From: Oceanidesulfovibrio indonesiensis
GTDB taxonomy: Bacteria > Desulfobacterota > Desulfovibrionia > Desulfovibrionales > Desulfovibrionaceae
Assembly: GCF_007625075.1 (NCBI RefSeq)
Contig: NZ_QMIE01000013.1
Coordinates: 1 to 64,000, forward strand
DNA length: 64,000 nucleotides
Reading direction: 5' to 3'
This document shows, one piece after another, positions 8,404 through 17,655 of the stretch. Position 1 is the first letter of the stretch, and each line of letters begins with the position of its first letter. The notes under the pieces were generated by a model. That model made no database searches, was not told the DNA's origin, and worked only from the letters and a program-made list of their open reading frames with translations. The position numbers were made by a program, and so were the translations under genes.

Positions 8404-10107
8404 ATGACGGAATACTGGTCCGGGTCCATCACCTTCACCGGCCTAGGCAGCGGCACAGACTTCGAAACCATCATCGAAGCCACCATGAACGTAGAGAGCT
8501 ACCGGCTCAATCGCATGCAGGCCTGGGGCGAGCAATGGAAATCCAAGCTTGAACTGGTCCAGGGGGTCAGCTCCGAGCTCGCTCTGTACAAGACCCAGCT
8601 GGAAGCCATGAACACCACGAACGAATTCCTTACCAAGACGGCTTCCAGCACGAATTCTACCGTGGTCACGGCAACTGCCGGCGCCGATGCGCAGGAAGGG
8701 ACCCATTCCATCGAAGTGCTGCAGAAGGCCCAGAACGATATCTGGAGCACTACCACGGGCTGGGAAAAGCCGGGCAGCGTCATCACTGATACGGACACCG
8801 TGTTCACCGTGGAGTACGGCGGCAAAACCCTGGAGATCAACGTCCCTTCCGGCACCACCCTGGAAGGCTTCGCACGCCTTGTCAACAACGACGCCGACAT
8901 GGGCAAGGCCGTGCGCGCAAATATCATTGATGACGGCGACGAGTTGCACCTGCAGTTGCGAGGCATGGATCAGGGCGCCGACAATACGGTGACCATCGTG
9001 GACCATGGAGCAAACGGCATCCCGGGCCTGTCCCCTGATGATTTTCAGCACAACCAAGTCGCCCAGAACGCCAAAATCAAGGTGGACGGCTACCCCAAGG
9101 GCGAGGACGACTGGATAGAACGGGACAGCAATACCTTCAGCGATGTCATCGAGGGCCTCACCATCACCCTGCACGGCGTCAGCTATGGTGCAGCGGTGGA
9201 TTTGAACGTGACCACGGACATGGATGCGGTCATCGCCAACATCGAAAATTTTCTGGAGCGCACCAACGCCATCCGCGACGCCATCACCGCCCTGGACAAG
9301 GACATGAACCTTACGGACAGCGAAGGCAACGCCGTGAACACCACCGGTTATCAGGTGCGCGGCAATTACGGCATGAATATCATCAAGCAGACCCTCCAGG
9401 ACATCCTCGCTTCCAAAGGCCTCGGATTCGCCTACTACGACCCGGAGAACAACTCGGGCGACCCTTACGCGAGCTTTGTTTCCATAGGCATTACCACGGA
9501 TGCGGACGAAAACTCCCAGACATTCGGCCATCTGGTGATCGACTACGAGGAATTGGAGAAGGCGCTCACCCAGGACCCGGACGCCGTGGCCAGGCTTTTC
9601 GCCGCGGAGAACGACGGTGTCTCGTACGACACGACGGTATCGTACGGCTCCTCGGTCAAAAGCATCACCAAACCCGGAGAGTACGAAGTGGCGTATACGG
9701 TTCAGGACGGCAAAATCGTCAGTGCAACCATCGGCGGCGAGAAGGCGAACATCGACGGCTGGAGCATCACGGGAGTCGCCGGCGACGGCGCCGGCCTGTC
9801 TGTGACCGCTAACATGCACGTGGACGGCGAGTACACCGGTACGGTCTACCTGCGCCAGGGCAAGATAAACCAGACCCTCAACGCCCTGAGCTCTTTCACC
9901 TCGTCCGAGAACGGCACCCTGAAGATCATCGAGGACAGCTATCAGACCATCATAGACAACAACGAAAAGGCCATGGACAGCGAAAAGGCGCGCCTGGAAC
10001 TGAAACGCCAGAATCTTGTGGAGCGTTACGCCGCCCTGGAAAGCCTGCTCGGGCAGTACGATGGCATCAGCACTTCGCTGGAATCCATGATCAACGACCT
10101 TGAGTAA
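8404..10107 (+). CDS. fliD: Flagellar filament cap protein FliD (HAP2)
   Basis: FliD caps the filament tip and promotes flagellin folding and insertion. The 567-residue protein begins with the family motif ITFTGLGSGTDFETIIEATM (residues 8-27), then MQAWGEQWKSKLELVQGV, and ends with a coiled coil (residues about 510-567: EKARLELKRQNLVERYAALE). The ATG was chosen because it follows TGAGGAGAAACACC and removes an unrelated upstream extension of the open frame. It is the last plus-strand gene of the operon and is followed by a strong terminator shared with flagellin. Confidence 0.95.
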   Translation: MTEYWSGSITFTGLGSGTDFETIIEATMNVESYRLNRMQAWGEQWKSKLELVQGVSSELALYKTQLEAMNTTNEFLTKTASSTNSTVVTATAGADAQEGTHSIEVLQKAQNDIWSTTTGWEKPGSVITDTDTVFTVEYGGKTLEINVPSGTTLEGFARLVNNDADMGKAVRANIIDDGDELHLQLRGMDQGADNTVTIVDHGANGIPGLSPDDFQHNQVAQNAKIKVDGYPKGEDDWIERDSNTFSDVIEGLTITLHGVSYGAAVDLNVTTDMDAVIANIENFLERTNAIRDAITALDKDMNLTDSEGNAVNTTGYQVRGNYGMNIIKQTLQDILASKGLGFAYYDPENNSGDPYASFVSIGITTDADENSQTFGHLVIDYEELEKALTQDPDAVARLFAAENDGVSYDTTVSYGSSVKSITKPGEYEVAYTVQDGKIVSATIGGEKANIDGWSITGVAGDGAGLSVTANMHVDGEYTGTVYLRQGKINQTLNALSSFTSSENGTLKIIEDSYQTIIDNNEKAMDSEKARLELKRQNLVERYAALESLLGQYDGISTSLESMINDLE

Positions 10108-10137
10108 AACGCAATACGCGCCTTCCTGCAAAAAACG

Positions 10138-10167
10138 AGACGGCTCCGAACAGTTCCGGAGCCGTCT
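10138..10167. terminator. Bidirectional intrinsic terminator between fliD and flagellin
   Basis: The stem AGACGGCTCCG / CGGAGCCGTCT has a short loop. It is flanked by AAAAAACG on the left and TTTG on the right, so U-rich tails exist for both directions. It sits between the convergent ends of fliD and the flagellin gene. Confidence 0.9.
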
Positions 10168-10193
10168 TTGCGTATGGCGGATATGCCGGGGGC

Positions 10194-11069
10194 CTAGCCA
10201 AGAAGCTTCAACGCCATCTGCGGCAGCGAGTTGGCCTGGGAGAGCATGGCCACCGCGGATTGCGTGAGCACCTGCTGCCGAACGAACTCCGTCATCTCAA
10301 GGGAGACGTCCACATCGGAGATGCGGGACTCGGCCGCCTGCAGGTTCTCGGACTGGATTTGCAGGTTTGAGATGGTGTTCTCAAGTCTGTTCTGAAGTGC
10401 GCCGAGGTTGGCGCGGATGTTGTCCTTGGAGATGATGGCCTGTTCGATTGCCGCCAGGGCTTCCTGCGCAGCCTGCTGCGTGGATATGGAGTTGCCGGCC
10501 GACGTTCCCAGACCGAGCGCTTCGGCTGTGGAAGTGCCGATCTGGATGTAATAGTAATCCTCGGCCGAATCGTTGCCGGTGCCGAAGTGGATCTTCATCT
10601 TGCCGGTGGACTGCATGCCCGAACCGTTGTGGGTGCTCGAAGACAGATTGCCGTTGAGCAGGTATACGCCGTTGAAATCCGTGGCGTTGGCGATACGGGT
10701 GATTTCCGAAGCCATTGCCTGATACTCGGAGTCGATGATCAGACGCTGATCGGAGTTGTAGGTGCCTGTGGCCGCCTGCTCGGCCAGCTCCTTCATGCGG
10801 ATCAGCTTTTCGTCGATGACCTGCAAGGCGCCGTCTGCGGTCTGGATGAGGCTGATGCCGTCGTTCGCGTTGCGTACGCCCTGGTTCAGGGCCGCGATAT
10901 CCGACCGCATGAGCTCGCGGATGGCGAGGCCTGCTGCGTCGTCGGCAGCGGTGTTGATCCGCAGGCCCGAAGACAACCGTTGGGTTGAAGTGGACAGGTT
11001 GCTGTATGCAGTGCTCAGGTTGCGCGCAACATTGGCCGCCATCAGGTTGTGATTTATCACCAGACTCAT
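10194..11069 (-). CDS. fliC: Flagellin
   Basis: The filament subunit, 291 residues, close to the minimal flagellin length of D0/D1 domains with a short variable region. The N-terminus (MSLVINHNLMAANVARNLST, then LSSGLRINTAADDAAGLAIR) and C-terminus (SDVDVSLEMTEFVRQQVLTQ, then SAVAMLSQANSLPQMALKLLG) are textbook flagellin. The start follows AAGGAGGAGTGTC. The minus-strand leader between this gene and the sigma gene is about 115 bases and holds several GGA triplets, which could be CsrA sites; I found no clear sigma-28 or sigma-54 promoter. It may be one of several flagellin genes in the genome. Confidence 0.96.
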   Translation of the reverse strand: MSLVINHNLMAANVARNLSTAYSNLSTSTQRLSSGLRINTAADDAAGLAIRELMRSDIAALNQGVRNANDGISLIQTADGALQVIDEKLIRMKELAEQAATGTYNSDQRLIIDSEYQAMASEITRIANATDFNGVYLLNGNLSSSTHNGSGMQSTGKMKIHFGTGNDSAEDYYYIQIGTSTAEALGLGTSAGNSISTQQAAQEALAAIEQAIISKDNIRANLGALQNRLENTISNLQIQSENLQAAESRISDVDVSLEMTEFVRQQVLTQSAVAMLSQANSLPQMALKLLG

Positions 11070-11185
11070 GACACTCCTCCTTGAATGTATGCAGTGTTGA
11101 ACAAACGTGGATGCCGTCCAAATGGCCTCCAGTGTTCACTTCGAACATTCGCGGAAAAGTCATCAGTTTCAGAACATCACAATTC

Positions 11186-11869
11186 CTACGATATTCCAAT
11201 ATGTTGAGCTATCTTTGCACTACTTTGCATGCGCTTTGCGTTTCTTGACTGTTCCTTGACTCCGTCTTTGCATTCATCCTGCCGCGTATAGTGCCAACGC
11301 AGACGCATGAGCGCGCTGTTGCGGAGACTGCGCACAGTCTGGGGATGGACGTCCATGAGCTCAGCTATCTCGTTGGTGCCGGCATCTTTTTCGAACGCCA
11401 GGTGCAGTACGTATGTCTGGCGAGGCGAAAGCACGCCGCGCGGCAGAGCGAGCATGCCGCCTTCTTCTTCCTGCACGGCTAATATCTGCTCCACTTCCTC
11501 CGGGGACATCTGCACCGTGTGCTTGCGGTTGCGCAGATGGTCCAGCGCCGCGCTCCGCGCCACCACGCACAGCCACGTTGAAAGCGAGCTGCGTTCAGGG
11601 TCATACGTGCGCAGCAGCTTGTACTCGCTGCGCACCAGTCGGAAGTATACTTCCTGAACTACCTCGTCCGTATCCGTCTCCAGCTCGTGGTAGGAATTTT
11701 TTGCCGCCCGCTGCCGCAACTTCCAGCGCACCGCCCTGCGCAATAACGGACCATATTCGATGAGGAACTGCCGCCAGGCTTTATCGTCGCCGGCCAGACA
11801 AGCCTCCAGATCGGTTGAAATCACCGTTGTGCTATGGCTGATATTCCTTGAAGTGATTGCTTTCCGCAT
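11186..11869 (-). CDS. ECF-like sigma-70 family RNA polymerase sigma factor
   Basis: A 227-residue alternative sigma factor. Region 2 shows DEVVQEVYFRLVRSEYKLLR, then STWLCVVARSAALDHLRNRK (promoter melting and -10 recognition). Region 4 shows LSPRQTYVLHLAFEKDAGTN, then EIAELMDVHPQTVRSLRNSA (-35 recognition helix-turn-helix). Domain order and the lack of region 3 fit an ECF-type factor. The start follows AGAAGGAG. It is transcribed towards flagellin with a gap of about 115 bases and is divergent from the response-regulator gene. No anti-sigma gene is adjacent; the nearest candidate is the HC2 protein at the far end of the flagellar locus. Confidence 0.88.
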   Translation of the reverse strand: MRKAITSRNISHSTTVISTDLEACLAGDDKAWRQFLIEYGPLLRRAVRWKLRQRAAKNSYHELETDTDEVVQEVYFRLVRSEYKLLRTYDPERSSLSTWLCVVARSAALDHLRNRKHTVQMSPEEVEQILAVQEEEGGMLALPRGVLSPRQTYVLHLAFEKDAGTNEIAELMDVHPQTVRSLRNSALMRLRWHYTRQDECKDGVKEQSRNAKRMQSSAKIAQHIGIS

Positions 11870-12115
11870 AATGAGAACTCCTTCTGCGTGCGTTCATTGC
11901 GCTTCTTGTTTCGTGGCGGGCATTCTTTGCCCCCCGCATCCGGAAAGTGCAGAGAGAACGCCCAACTACCTTCAGATCCGCATAAGTATGCTGAAGAGCT
12001 TCCAAAATACGCTTTACAATTCTTAAGTGTTGCCGGTCCGTTATTGGTCTTATCCTTGCTTGTGAACTACCTGTCGCATCGTGCGGCAATCGTGCTGACA
12101 ACCGAAGAATGGACA

Positions 12116-12868
12116 ATGCATAGAATCGTACTCATCGACGACGACGCCGAGCTGTGCTTCATGCTCGAAGAATACTTCCGCGGCGAAGGCTTCCTCGTGC
12201 ATTCGTATTATGACGGTGCATCCGGATTGGAGGCAGTTCTGTCCGAGGAATGGGATCTTCTTATTCTGGACGTCTGCCTGCCGGACCGAAACGGGTTCGA
12301 GTTGCTGGGGCAGCTGCGTATGGAGTCGAACCTGCCCGTGCTTATGCTCACAGGCCGCAGCGATGTCGTGGACAAGGTCGTCGGCCTGGAGATCGGCGCG
12401 GACGACTACCTGGCTAAACCCTTCGAGCCACGGGAACTGCTGGCCCGGGTCCGGGCCCTGACTCGACGCAGCCGCAGGCGCAGCGCATCTTCGGCGGAGA
12501 TCAAGACCGTCATGGCCGGGGACATCGTGCTGAACACGGGCACACGCAGGGTGTACGTGAACGGCACAGAGGTTCGTCTGACCAACGCCGAGTTCATCAT
12601 TCTGCAGATGTTGCTCTCAGCCCAGGGCAATCTGGTGAGCCGTGAGGATATCTCCAGGATCGCTCTCAACCGGGAGCTTGCGCCTTTCGACCGCAGCATC
12701 GACGTGCACATAAGCAACCTGCGCCGCAAACTGGGTTCTCCGCCCTGGGGCGGCGCCCGCATCGCCACCATACGCGGAGCCGGGTATCTGTACACGGCCT
12801 TCGAACCGTCCGATGATGAATTCGCCAAAGATGAGCGCTGCGCCCACGGTTCCGGGGGGAAGGAGTAG
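12116..12868 (+). CDS. OmpR-family response regulator, CpxR-like
   Basis: A 250-residue DNA-binding response regulator. The receiver domain (about 1-120) starts IVLIDDDAELCFMLEEYF and has the phosphoacceptor Asp in LLILDVCLPDRNGFELL, the conserved Thr in LMLTGR and Lys in YLAKPF. The winged-helix domain follows (SIDVHISNLRRKLG, IRGAGYLYT). The opening and the LLILDVCLPDRNG segment resemble CpxR. The ATG was chosen at the start of receiver homology; the ribosome site is weak. The kinase gene begins two bases after its stop. Confidence 0.93.
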   Translation: MHRIVLIDDDAELCFMLEEYFRGEGFLVHSYYDGASGLEAVLSEEWDLLILDVCLPDRNGFELLGQLRMESNLPVLMLTGRSDVVDKVVGLEIGADDYLAKPFEPRELLARVRALTRRSRRRSASSAEIKTVMAGDIVLNTGTRRVYVNGTEVRLTNAEFIILQMLLSAQGNLVSREDISRIALNRELAPFDRSIDVHISNLRRKLGSPPWGGARIATIRGAGYLYTAFEPSDDEFAKDERCAHGSGGKE

Positions 12869-12870
12869 AA

Positions 12871-14310
12871 ATGCGCGTCTGGCTGCTCCGCGTCCTCGTT
12901 TTCCTGCTCATCACTCTTGGCGCCGCCGTTATCTCAATCGTGGTCTATGACCATGCGGTGAACCAGAAGGATATGTTCCGGTTTCGCGCGCTGCACAGAA
13001 GCGAAGTCCTCAAGAACGTAGGGCGCTTGCTGCTGGAATGGCGCAGAAACGGCGCCGAGGCGGCCACCCGTGAGTATCTTGATGAACAGCGTAAACTGGG
13101 ACGCATCTACACCCTGCTCGACTCCAAGGGCACAGTGCTCGCCGGTGCGCAGCTGAACGAGGATCTGCGCGATCTGGCGAGGCGGGCAATGGATAACGAC
13201 GGATACGCAATTCCTGAAACGGCGCATGATTTTTTCGCCCCGCCCATGCGTCCTCCCTCCATGGAGGCTTTTGTCTTCCGCGGCCGCGACAAGGCCGAGT
13301 ACGTCCTGGCCCTGACCAACAAAGCCAAGGAAACACCCCCTCCAGGAAAACCCAAACCGCTCGTGTTCATCGTTCTTGGCGCATGCGTGGCCGCTTTCGT
13401 GCTGTACGCCCTGTTCCGCATCTCCACCACCGCCACCCGGGAACTGCGCGCGGCCATGCGGCTGCTGGGCCAGGGAGATTTCGGCGTCCGGGTGGACTCG
13501 GCCCTGGAACGCCGCAACGATACGTTCTCAAAGCTCGCCAGGGACTTCAATGCAACCGTGACAAGTCTTGCTGGCAAACAGGCCGAACAACGGTACATGA
13601 TCGCGGACCTCGCCCATGACATGCGATCATCCCTCACCCGCATGGCCCTGGCCATGGAACTCGCCAGCAATACCAGCCCGGACAAAGCTGCCCGGCTCCA
13701 GAGCCGCATCAAGGCCGACTCGGACAAACTGAACACCATATCCGAGCAACTCATGCATCACGTCCGTCAGCAGTGGAACGAGGCCCGACGAATACCGCTC
13801 CGTCTGGCCGTTGTACTGCGCTCACTTGCGCGGGAGCTGGATACGCAGGCGCGTGAGCAGGGCAAACGCGTGGTGTTCGTCCACCGCGGAGGTTGCCGCG
13901 TGCTGGGCAACGAACCCCAGATCGCCAGCATGGTGCGGAACATCGCAGCCAACGCACTACGGCACTCTCCGGCAAGCGGCGAGGTCCGCATCTTTCTTGA
14001 GCGCGATGCCGAAGCCGGAGCTGCGCGCATCGTTATCGAGGACGATGGCCCCGGTTTGCCTCAGGAAATGCTGCGGGAAGTCTTCGAACCATTCAGGCAG
14101 GGAGAAAACAGCGGCGAATCCGGCCTCGGGCTGGCCATCGCCAAACTGGTGTGCGAAAGGCACGGCGGGTCCATCACCCTGGATAACCGTCCCGAACGCG
14201 GTTTACGGGCTACAATTCTGCTGCCGCTCATGTATCTTGAACGTGCGGAACAATCCATAGACTCCGAACCCCAGTCAGAGACCGCAGCATGGGCTGGCGC
14301 TGAGCAGTAA
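12871..14310 (+). CDS. Membrane sensor histidine kinase, CpxA-like
   Basis: A 479-residue partner of the preceding regulator. A transmembrane helix spans about residues 5-27, followed by a periplasmic sensor region of some 130 residues with a Pro-rich stretch (APPMRPP), and a second helix at about 164-184 (PLVFIVLGACVAAFVLYALF). A HAMP-type linker follows. The phosphoacceptor is His249 in DLAHDMRSSLTRM. The ATPase domain has the N box (VRNIAANALRHSP), G1 (EDDGPGLP) and G2 (GLGLAIAKLV). CpxA-type kinases often sense envelope stress; the ligand here is unknown. The start follows GGAAGGAG. Confidence 0.93.
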   Translation: MRVWLLRVLVFLLITLGAAVISIVVYDHAVNQKDMFRFRALHRSEVLKNVGRLLLEWRRNGAEAATREYLDEQRKLGRIYTLLDSKGTVLAGAQLNEDLRDLARRAMDNDGYAIPETAHDFFAPPMRPPSMEAFVFRGRDKAEYVLALTNKAKETPPPGKPKPLVFIVLGACVAAFVLYALFRISTTATRELRAAMRLLGQGDFGVRVDSALERRNDTFSKLARDFNATVTSLAGKQAEQRYMIADLAHDMRSSLTRMALAMELASNTSPDKAARLQSRIKADSDKLNTISEQLMHHVRQQWNEARRIPLRLAVVLRSLARELDTQAREQGKRVVFVHRGGCRVLGNEPQIASMVRNIAANALRHSPASGEVRIFLERDAEAGAARIVIEDDGPGLPQEMLREVFEPFRQGENSGESGLGLAIAKLVCERHGGSITLDNRPERGLRATILLPLMYLERAEQSIDSEPQSETAAWAGAEQ

Positions 14311-14609
14311 CGAGAGCAGATCGGGGATTCCTGCCTGTGGGCTGGCTGAACAGCCTCGGCCGCAGCTGTGCGTTGCGCTTCGGTCAGTCCCCACTGCCTT
14401 TGCGAAATCTGGACATGCCGGACGTGACACGATTCGCGGACAACTGTACGCTGCTTGTACATTCCACCGAAATTGCCCGCCCATCCGCAACATCCACGCA
14501 TCGCCGGAATGCTCGGACTGCGCGGAGTTCAAAAAAACGCCGCCAGGACTGCTGCATGACGACACCGCTTGCACAGTCCCACAAAAGCTGCCCTCGGAGT
14601 CAACTCAAT

Positions 14610-17312
14610 ATGAGCGACCTCAAGAAAATAACAACAACATGCACCAGAGACTGCCCCAACACCTGCGGCTTGATCGCCACCGTGGAAGGCGGCCGCATCG
14701 CATCGCTGAAGGGTGACCCGGACCACCCTTATACACGGGGCACTGCCTGTGTGAAGGCTGCCCGTTACATCGACCGCGTATACAGCAGAGAGCGCGTGAC
14801 CCGCCCCATGATCCGCGAGAACGGGGCATGGCGCCATACATCCTGGGACGAGGCGTTCGCCCTTATCGCGGCCAGAATGAAGTCCATCCGCGACGAGTCA
14901 GGGCCGGAGGCGATCCTCTACTACCAGGGATACGGCGAACGCACCGCGCTCAAGCTGCTCAACCGCTACTTCTTCAACCTCTTCGGCGGCGTCACCACCC
15001 TGCGCGGCTCCCTCTGCGGCGGCACCGGCCAGGCGTCTCAGAATCTGGACTTCGGCGAGCGCATCTCCCACGACCCCCTGGATCATTACAACAGCAACTC
15101 CATGGTGCTCTGGGCGCGCAACCCCGTATCAACGAACATCAGCCTCGTGCCAATCATTCGCGAGATCAAGAAACGCGGCGGCCGCATCGTGCTGATCGAT
15201 CCGGTGAAGACCAGGACCGTCGCTCTCGCCGATCTGCATATCACGCCGCGTCCCGGCCGCGACGTCTACCTCGCCATGGCCGCGGCCAAGCTCATCCTCG
15301 CCCTCGGCGCACAGGATGACGAATTTCTTGAGAACCGCGCCGAAGGCTTCGAACAGTACCGGGACATCCTCTCCCGTTACTCTGTCATGGAGCTTTGCGA
15401 CCTGGCCGACGTGCCTATGGATCAGGTGGTCTCGCTGGCCGACATCTTTATGGGCCAGGGCCCCACATCCATTCTGCTCGGCTGGGGGCTGCATCGCCAT
15501 AAGTCCGCACACCTTTCCATCCGAGCAATCGACGCCCTCGCCGCCATCGCCGGCACCATCGGCATGCCCGGCGGCGGTGTGAGCCAGGGTTTTGAAGAGT
15601 ACGGCCCGTACGACCAGAGCTGGTGGGGCGATGACCTGAATCCGCCGCGTCGCACCCTGCTTGTATCCACGGTAGGCGAGGAAATCCTCAACGCGGACGA
15701 GCCGCCCATCCGCATGATTTACGTGACGGCCTCCAACCCCGTGTGCATGGCTCCGAATTCGGCCAAGGTCGCGCAAGCCTTTCGCAAGGCCGAGTTTGTG
15801 GTCTACTCAGGTCATTTCATGGACGATACAGCCGACCGCGCCGACGTTTTCCTGCCCGCCACCACGTTCCTGGAAGAGGATGACGTGATGGCCACCTATG
15901 GCCACAACTGGGTGGGCCCGGTGAATCGCGCCATCCCACCCGTGGGCGAGTGCAGGTCCGAATTCGAAATGTTTCAGGATCTTGCCGGGCACTTCGATTT
16001 CGCGGATCGCTTCCGCCTGGATGCTGCGGCCTGGATCGAAAAAATATGCGCACCCATATGGCGGCAGGGCTGCTCGCCGGAACAGTTGCGCCGCGGCGCG
16101 TTCCGCCTTGATGCACCCATGGTCCCTTATAAGGACAAGACGTTCCCAACACCGTCCGGCAAGTTCCGGTTCATGACAGAGTTCGACCCGGCCGAGGTGA
16201 ATGGTGCTGATGAGGCGTATCCATACAAGCTCATAACCTCCGCGCCCCACGCGTACATCTGTTCCGAACGCACCATGGCGGAACACGATCCGCTGCCCGT
16301 AATACGGCTCCACCCGGACGAAGCGGCCCAGCGTGGCCTGGAAGACGGCTCCCTGGTGCTGCTCCGCAGCCAGTATGGCGCGGTCAGGGCAAAGCTCCGG
16401 ACGGAAAACGGCATGCGGCGCGACGTTGTGGCGGCCGAACGCGGCGGCTGGATCAAGGCGGGCCACGGCCTGAATCTGCTGACCCGGGATATGTCCAGCA
16501 CGGTGGGCATGGGAACGCCATATTATGAGACCACGGTATCCGTGGAGCGCTGCGCGGATCCATGGTCCGCGCAGCCGCGTATTCTCGTCGTCCAGAACCA
16601 CGAACACGCTGCGCCAGCGGCTCTGGGCAGGGAGCTGGAACGCATGGGCGCAGCGCTGGACATACGCATGCCGTTCGAGGGCGATGCGCTACCCGAAACC
16701 CCGGAAAACCACGCCGGCCTCGTGGTTCTGGGCGGACCGCAACACGCCTTCGACGATGCGGACAACCCCTACTTCGCACCGCTTATGCGGCTCATGCGGA
16801 AGTTCGATGCGCAGCGCAAGCCTGTGGCCGGCGTCTGCCTTGGCTGCCAGCTGCTCGCACGGGCCTGGGGCGGCCGTCACCGCAATTGCGGCACCTTTGA
16901 ATTTGGATTCACCGAACTCAGCCTGACCACGGAAGGCGAAAACGATCCGATACTCGGCGGCCCGCTGCCGCGGCTTATGGAGTTCCACGAAGACAGCTTC
17001 ATCCCGCCTGAAGGAGCAACGCTCCTGGCCACGGGTGAATCCTGCGAAAACCAGTGTTTCCGCATCGGCAATGCATCATACGGATTCCAGTTCCGCTTCG
17101 AGGTGGACTCCAAAATATTAGACAATCTACTCACGCTTTTCAGAGGCGGCGAGATGGAAAAATACAACAATTATCTGGACAAATACGATGGCTGTATCTT
17201 CGAATCCATGGAGGCCGAACTGCCCCTGCTCCTGGAAGAATCGCAGGATTTCTGCCGCCGCGTAGCGGAGAACTGGCTGAAACTCTGCGCCGATGACATC
17301 GAAACTCAATAG
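14610..17312 (+). CDS. Molybdopterin oxidoreductase fused to a glutamine amidotransferase-like domain
   Basis: A 900-residue fusion. Residues 1-60 bind a 4Fe-4S cluster through Cys11, Cys15, Cys19 and Cys47. Residues about 60-560 are the molybdopterin domain (LRGSLCGGTGQASQNLDFGE with a candidate Mo-ligand Cys), and about 560-690 the dinucleotide-binding cap (TPSGKFRF, LHPDEAAQRGLEDGSLVLL). Residues about 695-900 resemble class I glutamine amidotransferases. They keep the nucleophile Cys743 (GVCLGCQLL) and a Glu at 831, but the catalytic His is Arg829 (GFQFRFEV). There is no Tat signal, so the enzyme is cytoplasmic; the substrate is unknown. The start follows GGAGTCAACTCAAT. The 299 bases before it hold no gene I could support. 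Confidence 0.85.
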   Translation: MSDLKKITTTCTRDCPNTCGLIATVEGGRIASLKGDPDHPYTRGTACVKAARYIDRVYSRERVTRPMIRENGAWRHTSWDEAFALIAARMKSIRDESGPEAILYYQGYGERTALKLLNRYFFNLFGGVTTLRGSLCGGTGQASQNLDFGERISHDPLDHYNSNSMVLWARNPVSTNISLVPIIREIKKRGGRIVLIDPVKTRTVALADLHITPRPGRDVYLAMAAAKLILALGAQDDEFLENRAEGFEQYRDILSRYSVMELCDLADVPMDQVVSLADIFMGQGPTSILLGWGLHRHKSAHLSIRAIDALAAIAGTIGMPGGGVSQGFEEYGPYDQSWWGDDLNPPRRTLLVSTVGEEILNADEPPIRMIYVTASNPVCMAPNSAKVAQAFRKAEFVVYSGHFMDDTADRADVFLPATTFLEEDDVMATYGHNWVGPVNRAIPPVGECRSEFEMFQDLAGHFDFADRFRLDAAAWIEKICAPIWRQGCSPEQLRRGAFRLDAPMVPYKDKTFPTPSGKFRFMTEFDPAEVNGADEAYPYKLITSAPHAYICSERTMAEHDPLPVIRLHPDEAAQRGLEDGSLVLLRSQYGAVRAKLRTENGMRRDVVAAERGGWIKAGHGLNLLTRDMSSTVGMGTPYYETTVSVERCADPWSAQPRILVVQNHEHAAPAALGRELERMGAALDIRMPFEGDALPETPENHAGLVVLGGPQHAFDDADNPYFAPLMRLMRKFDAQRKPVAGVCLGCQLLARAWGGRHRNCGTFEFGFTELSLTTEGENDPILGGPLPRLMEFHEDSFIPPEGATLLATGESCENQCFRIGNASYGFQFRFEVDSKILDNLLTLFRGGEMEKYNNYLDKYDGCIFESMEAELPLLLEESQDFCRRVAENWLKLCADDIETQ

Positions 17313-17655
17313 GCGTCGCAGTATCTCTCAGGAACGGCGGGCCAAAGCTCCCCCAGCGTCTGGCATGGCTTCGCACGGTTCGGATTCGCGCGCGTTCAAG
17401 CGGCTGTAACGGTTCGAGACATCCCGGACCATTTCCGGCTCCGGTTTACGAGGAACCATCTCCATTTATTCTGCGCAGGCACATCTGGTCGTTCAAAAGG
17501 CCATTGCAACGCCTTGCAGTCGGAGTTTTTCGTGCCTGAGAACGAAAGCCCGCTGTGTGCCGGCTTTTGCACCGACCCACAGCGGGCGAATGGAGCAACC
17601 TACTATTATGGGAACAGAAGGTTAATAGCGATTCGTTCCCATCAACAGCTGTCTG
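17313..17655. other. Intergenic region between convergent genes
   Basis: No gene supported. It separates the fusion oxidoreductase from nrfA and holds the nrfA-side hairpin listed separately. A short stretch resembling a tRNA T-arm (GGTTCGAGACATCC) lacks the rest of a tRNA. Confidence 0.6.
17548..17587 (-). terminator. Terminator for nrfHA
   Basis: The inverted repeat GCCCGCTGTG / CACAGCGGGC is 10 bp with a 20-base loop that may fold further. On the minus strand it is followed by TTTCGTTCTC. It lies about 70 bases beyond the nrfA stop. The weak T-run lowers confidence. Confidence 0.6.

Noticed and set aside
8443-10131. 562-residue minus-strand frame under fliD
   Set aside because: fliD is clear on the plus strand; this frame has no domain features.
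11070-11185. Sigma-28 or sigma-54 promoter for flagellin
   Set aside because: No match to TAAA-N15-GCCGATAA or to the GG-N10-GC pattern in the leader; not called.
14311-14609. Upstream extension of the oxidoreductase reading frame
   Set aside because: It gives an N-terminus with no similarity to the family and no ribosome site; the start at the Fe-S motif is better.
17411-17425. Possible tRNA T-arm, GGTTCGAGACATCC
   Set aside because: The other arms and CCA end are missing and no cloverleaf can be drawn.
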